A stretch of DNA of 64,000 nucleotides from Citrobacter sp. wls619 (GTDB lineage Bacteria; Pseudomonadota; Gammaproteobacteria; Enterobacterales; Enterobacteriaceae): NCBI RefSeq assembly GCF_005281345.1, contig NZ_SZXJ01000045.1, positions 22,893 to 86,892 of the forward strand, written 5' to 3'. Shown piece after piece: positions 59,651-64,000 of this stretch (positions are counted from its first letter, which is position 1; the number at the start of each line of letters is the position of its first letter). The notes below the pieces were generated by a model. That model was not told the origin of the DNA, did no database searches, and saw nothing but the letters and a program-made list of their open reading frames with translations. Made by a program: the position numbers and the translations under genes.

Positions 59651-61531
59651 ATGAAGACTGTTTCCAGGCAGGCGCTGCTCTGCCTGTTATTTCTATGGCT
59701 GCCCGTATCCTGGGCGGCGGACATCGGCTGGCTGCGTTCACCCGATAACAATCACGCCAGTGTGCGGTTACGTGCCGATACAGCAGCAGGCGGTGAAACC
59801 CGACTGCTGCTCGATGTTAAACTGGAGGATGGCTGGAAAACCTACTGGCGATCGCCGGGTGAGGGCGGCGTAGCACCGTCCATCGTCTGGAAAGATAAAA
59901 TGCCTGCTGTTGATTGGTACTGGCCGACACCCGCGCGTTTTGAGGTCGCCAATATCACCACCCAGGGATATCACGATAATGTCACCTTCCCGATGGTCGT
60001 ACGTGGCACAACGCCAGCCACCCTTAACGGTGTATTGACCCTATCAACCTGCAGCAATGTCTGCCTGTTAACGGATTTTCCCTTTTCCGTGACGCCGAGC
60101 GTCCAGGACCCGTCCTTTGCTCATGACTATGCGCAAGCGATGGGGCAGATACCGCTGGCCAGCGGCCTGACCGAGTCGCTTAGTGCCGGGGCGCGAGCCG
60201 GAGAGCTGGTGGTTGAGGCGCATCGAACGGGTGGCTGGTCTGCGCCTGGTCTGTACCTGGACACCGTTGATGATGCGGATTTTGGTATGCCGCAAATTCG
60301 CGTCGAGGGCGAAACACTACGGGCAACGGTTCCGGTTCATGATAGCTGGGGGGAAGGTGCGCCGAATCTTCGGGGTAAGCAACTGACACTGGTTCTGGCT
60401 GATAACGGCGTTGCGCAGGAAAGTCGTCTTGCCATTGGCGATGCGCCAGTGGTGCAGAATGCAGCGATCCCGCTGTGGCAGGTGGTGCTGATGGCGCTGT
60501 CAGGCGGGTTGATCCTTAACTTAATGCCCTGCGTGCTTCCGGTGCTGGGCATGAAGCTGGGCTCGATTTTACTGGTTGAGGAGAAAAGCCGTCTTCAGGT
60601 TCGCCGCCAGTTTCTGGCCTCGGTGGCTGGTATCCTGGTCTCTTTTATGGCCCTCGCGCTGCTGATGACGGTGCTGCGCCTGACCAATCAGGCGCTTGGT
60701 TGGGGGATCCAGTTCCAGAGCCCGTGGTTTATCGGCGTTATGCTGCTGGTGATGCTGACGTTCAGCGCCAGCCTGTTTGGGCTGTTTGAATTCCGCCTTC
60801 CTTCAGCAATGACCACCATACTGGCAACTCGCGGCGGTAACGGCTTGTCAGGGCATTTCTGGCAGGGCGCGTTTGCGACGTTGCTTGCCACACCGTGCAG
60901 TGCGCCGTTCCTGGGGACGGCAGTGGCGGTGGCGTTGACTGCTTCGCTGCCGACGCTATGGGGGCTGTTCCTTGCGCTCGGGTTGGGGATGAGTTTGCCA
61001 TGGTTGCTGGTGGCACTGCGTCCGGGTCTGGCGCTGCGTCTGCCGCGTCCGGGGCGTTGGATGAATATCTTGCGGCGTCTTCTCGGCGTGATGATGCTTG
61101 GTTCGGCTATCTGGCTGGCAACATTGCTGCTCCCGCATCTGGGGCTCGCAAGCCAAAGTACAGCCAAAGAGAGTGTGAACTGGCAACCGCTGAGCGAGCA
61201 GGCCATCGAAGAGGCACTGGCCCAGCACAAGCGCGTATTTGTAGATGTGACGGCTGACTGGTGTATTACCTGTAAAGTCAATAAATTCAATGTGCTACAA
61301 AAAGAAGATGTCCAGACTGCACTGCAACAATCCGATGTGGTGGCTCTGCGGGGTGACTGGACGCTGCCCTCTGACGCGATCACTGAATTCCTGAAAAAAC
61401 GCGGCCAGGTTGCTGTGCCGTTCAACCAAATTTATGGCCCCGGTCTACCGGAAGGCCAGGCGTTGCCGACGTTGTTAACCCGCGATGCGGTGCTGAATAC
61501 ACTGGCCGATTCCAAAGGAGTGAACCCATGA
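59651..61531 (+). CDS. scsB: ScsB, DsbD-like transmembrane thiol-disulfide reductase
   Basis: ScsB carries electrons across the inner membrane to keep ScsC and related proteins reduced. The protein has 626 residues: a signal peptide ending PVSWA (about 22), and an N-terminal periplasmic domain (about 23-270, with Cys pair in TLSTCSNVCLLTDF). Eight hydrophobic segments (about 277-500) form a DsbD-beta domain with NLMPCVLPVLG and LLATPCSAPFLG cysteines. A C-terminal thioredoxin domain has WCITC (Cys538 and Cys541). It overlaps scsC by 4 bp. Confidence 0.94.
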   Translation: MKTVSRQALLCLLFLWLPVSWAADIGWLRSPDNNHASVRLRADTAAGGETRLLLDVKLEDGWKTYWRSPGEGGVAPSIVWKDKMPAVDWYWPTPARFEVANITTQGYHDNVTFPMVVRGTTPATLNGVLTLSTCSNVCLLTDFPFSVTPSVQDPSFAHDYAQAMGQIPLASGLTESLSAGARAGELVVEAHRTGGWSAPGLYLDTVDDADFGMPQIRVEGETLRATVPVHDSWGEGAPNLRGKQLTLVLADNGVAQESRLAIGDAPVVQNAAIPLWQVVLMALSGGLILNLMPCVLPVLGMKLGSILLVEEKSRLQVRRQFLASVAGILVSFMALALLMTVLRLTNQALGWGIQFQSPWFIGVMLLVMLTFSASLFGLFEFRLPSAMTTILATRGGNGLSGHFWQGAFATLLATPCSAPFLGTAVAVALTASLPTLWGLFLALGLGMSLPWLLVALRPGLALRLPRPGRWMNILRRLLGVMMLGSAIWLATLLLPHLGLASQSTAKESVNWQPLSEQAIEEALAQHKRVFVDVTADWCITCKVNKFNVLQKEDVQTALQQSDVVALRGDWTLPSDAITEFLKKRGQVAVPFNQIYGPGLPEGQALPTLLTRDAVLNTLADSKGVNP

Positions 61532-62151
61532 AAATGATGATTGTCCTGCTGTTAACTCTGTTTTCTGCCGTCAGCGTGGCGAAAGAAGCTGCGCCATTTA
61601 CGCCTGAGCAGGAGAAGCAAATTGAAGCGCTGATTCAGGAAGCGCTGTTTAACGATCCCAATAGCCCGCGTATTGGTGCCCGGCAGGCTAAACTGACGCT
61701 GATTAATTTCACCGATTACAACTGCCCGTATTGCAAGCAGTTGGACCCGATGCTGGAAAAAATTGTACAGAAGTATCCTGAGGTGGCGGTGGTGATTAAA
61801 CCGCTGCCGTTTAAAGGGGAAAGTTCGGTTCTGTCGGCGCGAACCGCGCTGACGACCTGGCGTGAGCACCCGCAGCAGTTTCTGGCGTTACATGAGAAAC
61901 TTATGCAGAAGAAGGGCTACCACACGGCAGTGAGTATTAAACAGGCACAGGAGAAAGCCGCTGCCAGCCCGGTGACGCTGGATGCGCAAAGTGAAGAGAC
62001 GCTGAGCACCAACCTGCAGCTGGCACGTCTGGTTGGTGTGCGAGGCACGCCGGCAACGATTATTGGCGATGAGCTCATTCCTGGGGCAGTACCGTGGGAA
62101 ACACTGGAAGAGGTGGTCAAAGAAAAACTGGCGGCCGCAAATGGTCAGTAA
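61528..62151 (+). CDS. scsC: ScsC, periplasmic DsbA/DsbG-like thioredoxin-fold protein
   Basis: ScsC is the soluble partner reduced by ScsB; homologues bind copper and repair or shuffle disulfides. The 207 residues show a signal peptide MKMMIVLLLTLFSAVSVA, a helical N-terminal stretch (about 25-48), and the active site FTDYNCPYCKQLD with Cys66 and Cys69. The cis-proline is in GVRGTPATIIGDELIPG near the end. It overlaps scsB and scsD; the scsD ATG lies inside its last codons. Confidence 0.94.
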   Translation: MKMMIVLLLTLFSAVSVAKEAAPFTPEQEKQIEALIQEALFNDPNSPRIGARQAKLTLINFTDYNCPYCKQLDPMLEKIVQKYPEVAVVIKPLPFKGESSVLSARTALTTWREHPQQFLALHEKLMQKKGYHTAVSIKQAQEKAAASPVTLDAQSEETLSTNLQLARLVGVRGTPATIIGDELIPGAVPWETLEEVVKEKLAAANGQ

Positions 62152-62647
62152 ACTGCGCCGCTGGCTGCGCGAAGGACTGATCTTACTGGTGTTATTCGCC
62201 GGGGCGATGTTGTTGATGGATGCCTGGCGGGCGCCCCAGCTTCCCGCAGCGTTTGACAGCACACCTTTGCAGACGCTGGATGGTGAAAACGTTACACTGG
62301 CCGCGCTCAGCCAAGAGGAGCCGGTGCTGATCTATTTCTGGGCGAGCTGGTGCGGCGTGTGTCGGTTCACGACACCGGACGTCGCCAGACTGCACTCAGA
62401 AGGCGAGAACGTGATAACCATTGCGCTGCGTTCTGGTAATGAGGCGGAGGTGACGCGCTGGCTGGCGCGTAAAGGCGTAGACTTTCCCGTCATCAACGAT
62501 GCTGACGGGGCCATCTCCCGCAGTTGGGACATCAGCGTCACGCCAACGCTGGTTGTGATGTCGCATGGTCGCGTGGTGTCGACAACCAGCGGCTGGACCA
62601 GTTACTGGGGAATGAAGCTACGCCTCTGGTGGGCAAAAACTGTCTGA
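62141..62647 (+). CDS. scsD: ScsD, membrane-anchored TlpA-like thioredoxin
   Basis: ScsD has 168 residues from ATG 62141, which overlaps the scsC stop by 11 bases. An N-terminal membrane anchor (about 10-30, LILLVLFAGAMLL) is followed by a periplasmic TlpA/ResA-type thioredoxin domain. That domain has the active site IYFWASWCGVCRF (about 66-71) and the cis-proline in DISVTPTLVVM. It completes scsABCD; in the model the three thioredoxin-fold proteins receive electrons from ScsB (family knowledge). Confidence 0.92.
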   Translation: MVSKLRRWLREGLILLVLFAGAMLLMDAWRAPQLPAAFDSTPLQTLDGENVTLAALSQEEPVLIYFWASWCGVCRFTTPDVARLHSEGENVITIALRSGNEAEVTRWLARKGVDFPVINDADGAISRSWDISVTPTLVVMSHGRVVSTTSGWTSYWGMKLRLWWAKTV

Positions 62648-62776
62648 TTCTGATGCCGGGGAAACCCGGCATTTTTTCTGCTGCAGTACACCAGGAGGGC
62701 ATATTTCGTTTCCCGACGAAGCAAACCTGGCGATTGACGTCCAGAATAGGTCATCCTCTTTTTTCCTGGAACGTAC

Positions 62777-63535
62777 ATGATGGCAACTTCTTTCGCGCTC
62801 GACCCCTCCCTGGTGATAATGATTGCCGCAACCTTTGTGCTGGCAGGGATGGTGAAAGGCGTAACGGGCATGGGCTTGCCCACGGTGGCGATGGGGATAC
62901 TCGGATCGCTTATTTCTCCGGTCGCGGCGGCGGCGATGCTGCTGTTACCTTCTCTGATTAGCAATCTGTTTCAGTTTGGCGGTGGTGGTAATACCGGCCG
63001 ATTGCTGCAACGATTGTGGCCTATGCTGCTGGCGGTGGTGATTGCCACTTTGCTTGCCAGTGTCTGGATCTCCGGGGGAGACACAACCCGGACCCAGTTT
63101 GCGCTTGGCATGGCACTGGTGGCCTATGCCATCTGGACGCTGATGGGAAAAAAAATAACCGTGGAGCCGCAGCGTGAAAAACCCTTTTCCCTTGTCATTG
63201 GATTGGTGACCGGTTTATTGACGGGGGGAACGGGGGTATTTGTCATGCCCGCCGTGCCATGGATCCAGTCTTTGGGCTTTGAAAAGGACGAATTGGTGCA
63301 GGCGCTTGGCATTTCGTTCACGTTTTCGACGCTGGCGTTAGCACTGGGCTTGTGGTGGCACAATGCGTTACCTGTTCAGTCCCTGAGTTTATCGGCTTTT
63401 GCCATTCTTCCTGCGCTACTGGGACAGTGGCTAGGGACTCGTGTGCGGCGAGTGATTTCTCCAGTGGTGTTTAAACGCTGTTTTCTGTTCTGCCTGGTGG
63501 GGTTGGGCGTGGAGATGATGCTGCGCGCCGCGTAA
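62777..63535 (+). CDS. TauE/SafE-family membrane permease
   Basis: This 252-residue inner-membrane protein has about eight hydrophobic segments and the family repeats GMVKGVTGMGLPTVAMGIL (residues about 24-42) and VTGLLTGGTGVFVMPAVPWIQSLG (about 146-169). TauE/SafE members export sulfite, sulfoacetate or related organic anions. The substrate here is not known, though sulfite or thiosulfate is a fair guess. Two ATGs lie in tandem at 62777; either could start. It follows scsD by 129 bp and precedes the ArsR-type regulator by about 69 bp. Confidence 0.85.
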   Translation: MMATSFALDPSLVIMIAATFVLAGMVKGVTGMGLPTVAMGILGSLISPVAAAAMLLLPSLISNLFQFGGGGNTGRLLQRLWPMLLAVVIATLLASVWISGGDTTRTQFALGMALVAYAIWTLMGKKITVEPQREKPFSLVIGLVTGLLTGGTGVFVMPAVPWIQSLGFEKDELVQALGISFTFSTLALALGLWWHNALPVQSLSLSAFAILPALLGQWLGTRVRRVISPVVFKRCFLFCLVGLGVEMMLRAA

Positions 63536-63604
63536 GTCTTGCTGTGACTTTACGCCCGTTTCATGCCATCGTTAATTCAGAGGGTTAACGCCAAAGGAGG
63601 TGCT

Positions 63605-63979
63605 ATGGCATCGGTGATACTGCACGAAGAAGAGGGTGAACTGGAGTCGCAAATGGCGCTCACTGCGGCAGTGATGGCGGATAAATCGCGTTCGCGTATG
63701 CTGTGTGCCTTGATGGATGGGCGCGCCTGGACCGCAACCGAACTTAGCGCGGTGGCGGACGTGTCAGCCTCGACGGCCAGCGCGCATCTGGCGCGTCTGT
63801 GTGAACAACGATTTGTTGTGGCGTTAGCCCAGGGGCGACACCGTTATTTTCGCCTGGCAAGTACGGAGATAGCCGGCCTCCTGGAGCGCCTGATGGGGGT
63901 GGCATGGTCTGCATCAACGTCGCGAAAAATCACCACCCCGATAAACCTACGGCATGCGCGAACCTGCTATGACCTGTGA
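63605..63979 (+). pseudogene. ArsR-type HTH regulator, probably frameshifted
   Basis: From ATG 63605 (AAAGGAGGTGCT upstream) the frame gives 124 residues: an ArsR winged helix (SQMALTAAVMADKSRSRMLC; ELSAVADVSASTASAHLARL as the recognition helix; RHRYFRLAS as the wing). It then continues to HARTCYD, where it stops at TGA 63977. In relatives I recall, the next residues are HLAGE and the protein runs well past 200 residues. Here the codons GAG TTC AAT continue in a different frame, as if about eight bases were lost at 63974. The HTH part could still bind DNA. It may regulate the neighbouring TauE gene. Confidence 0.65.
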
Positions 63980-64000
63980 GTTCAATGGGTCGATGCAACG

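Overview
The window is a stretch of enterobacterial chromosome. From position 1 to about 53.8 kb the gene order is the one known from the 21-22 min region of Escherichia coli K-12, from ycaQ to yccA, with nearly every gene full length and highly conserved. No phage genes, insertion sequence, CRISPR array or rRNA is visible. After yccA the content departs from E. coli K-12. There is an orphan OppA-like binding protein, tRNA-Ser(UGA) (serT), an immediate junction to cbpM-cbpA, a DsbA/SrgA-like oxidoreductase and the scsABCD copper/thiol-redox operon. The scs operon beside cbpA is a Salmonella/Citrobacter-type feature, so the source is most likely a Citrobacter or close relative (inference from gene content; a sequence search would settle it).

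Layout. 0-2.3 kb: ycaQ end, ycaR, kdsB (KDO activation), ycbJ. 2.3-10.6 kb: elyC divergent from the cmoM-mukF-mukE-mukB operon (condensin MukBEF). 10.8-14 kb: cell-wall enzymes ldtD and mepK, then gloC. 14-19.9 kb, minus strand: aspC, ompF, asnS, pncB. 20.1-22.7 kb: pepN. 22.8-27.1 kb, minus strand: ssuEADCB for alkanesulfonate use. 27.3-34.3 kb: pyrD, zapC, ycbX (minus), rlmL, uup. 34.3-37.8 kb: pqiABC lipid-transport operon. 38-43.3 kb: rmf, fabA, lonH, matP, ompA, sulA. 43.5-53.8 kb: sxy, yccS, yccF, helD, mgsA, csgI (yccT), yccU, hspQ, rlmI, yccX, tusE, yccA. 54.1-64 kb: the accessory part described above, ending with a TauE/SafE permease and an ArsR-type regulator that appears frameshifted.

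Regulatory sites can be read directly at many genes: a LexA box at sulA, a NadR box at pncB, adjacent FabR and FadR sites at fabA (the FadR site overlaps the lonH stop codon), the OmpR-controlled ompF promoter, the ompA leader, the pyrD leader hairpin, and a palindrome beside a candidate promoter at scsA. Clear intrinsic terminators and three REP/BIME palindromic clusters separate the units.

Functionally the backbone is housekeeping: envelope (kdsB, elyC, ldtD, mepK, ompF, ompA, pqiABC, fabA), chromosome organisation (mukFEB, matP), division control (zapC, sulA), translation and RNA modification (asnS, cmoM, rlmL, rlmI, tusE, rmf, uup) and sulfur/nitrogen scavenging (ssu, pepN). The accessory end is dominated by periplasmic thiol-redox proteins (SrgA/DsbA-like and ScsA-D), which are expected to protect or fold exported proteins under copper or oxidative stress. 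I found no clearly undescribed multi-gene system. The most unusual points are the serT-cbpM junction with an unrecognised ORF remnant, the redox cluster with its promoter palindrome, and the broken regulator at the right edge.
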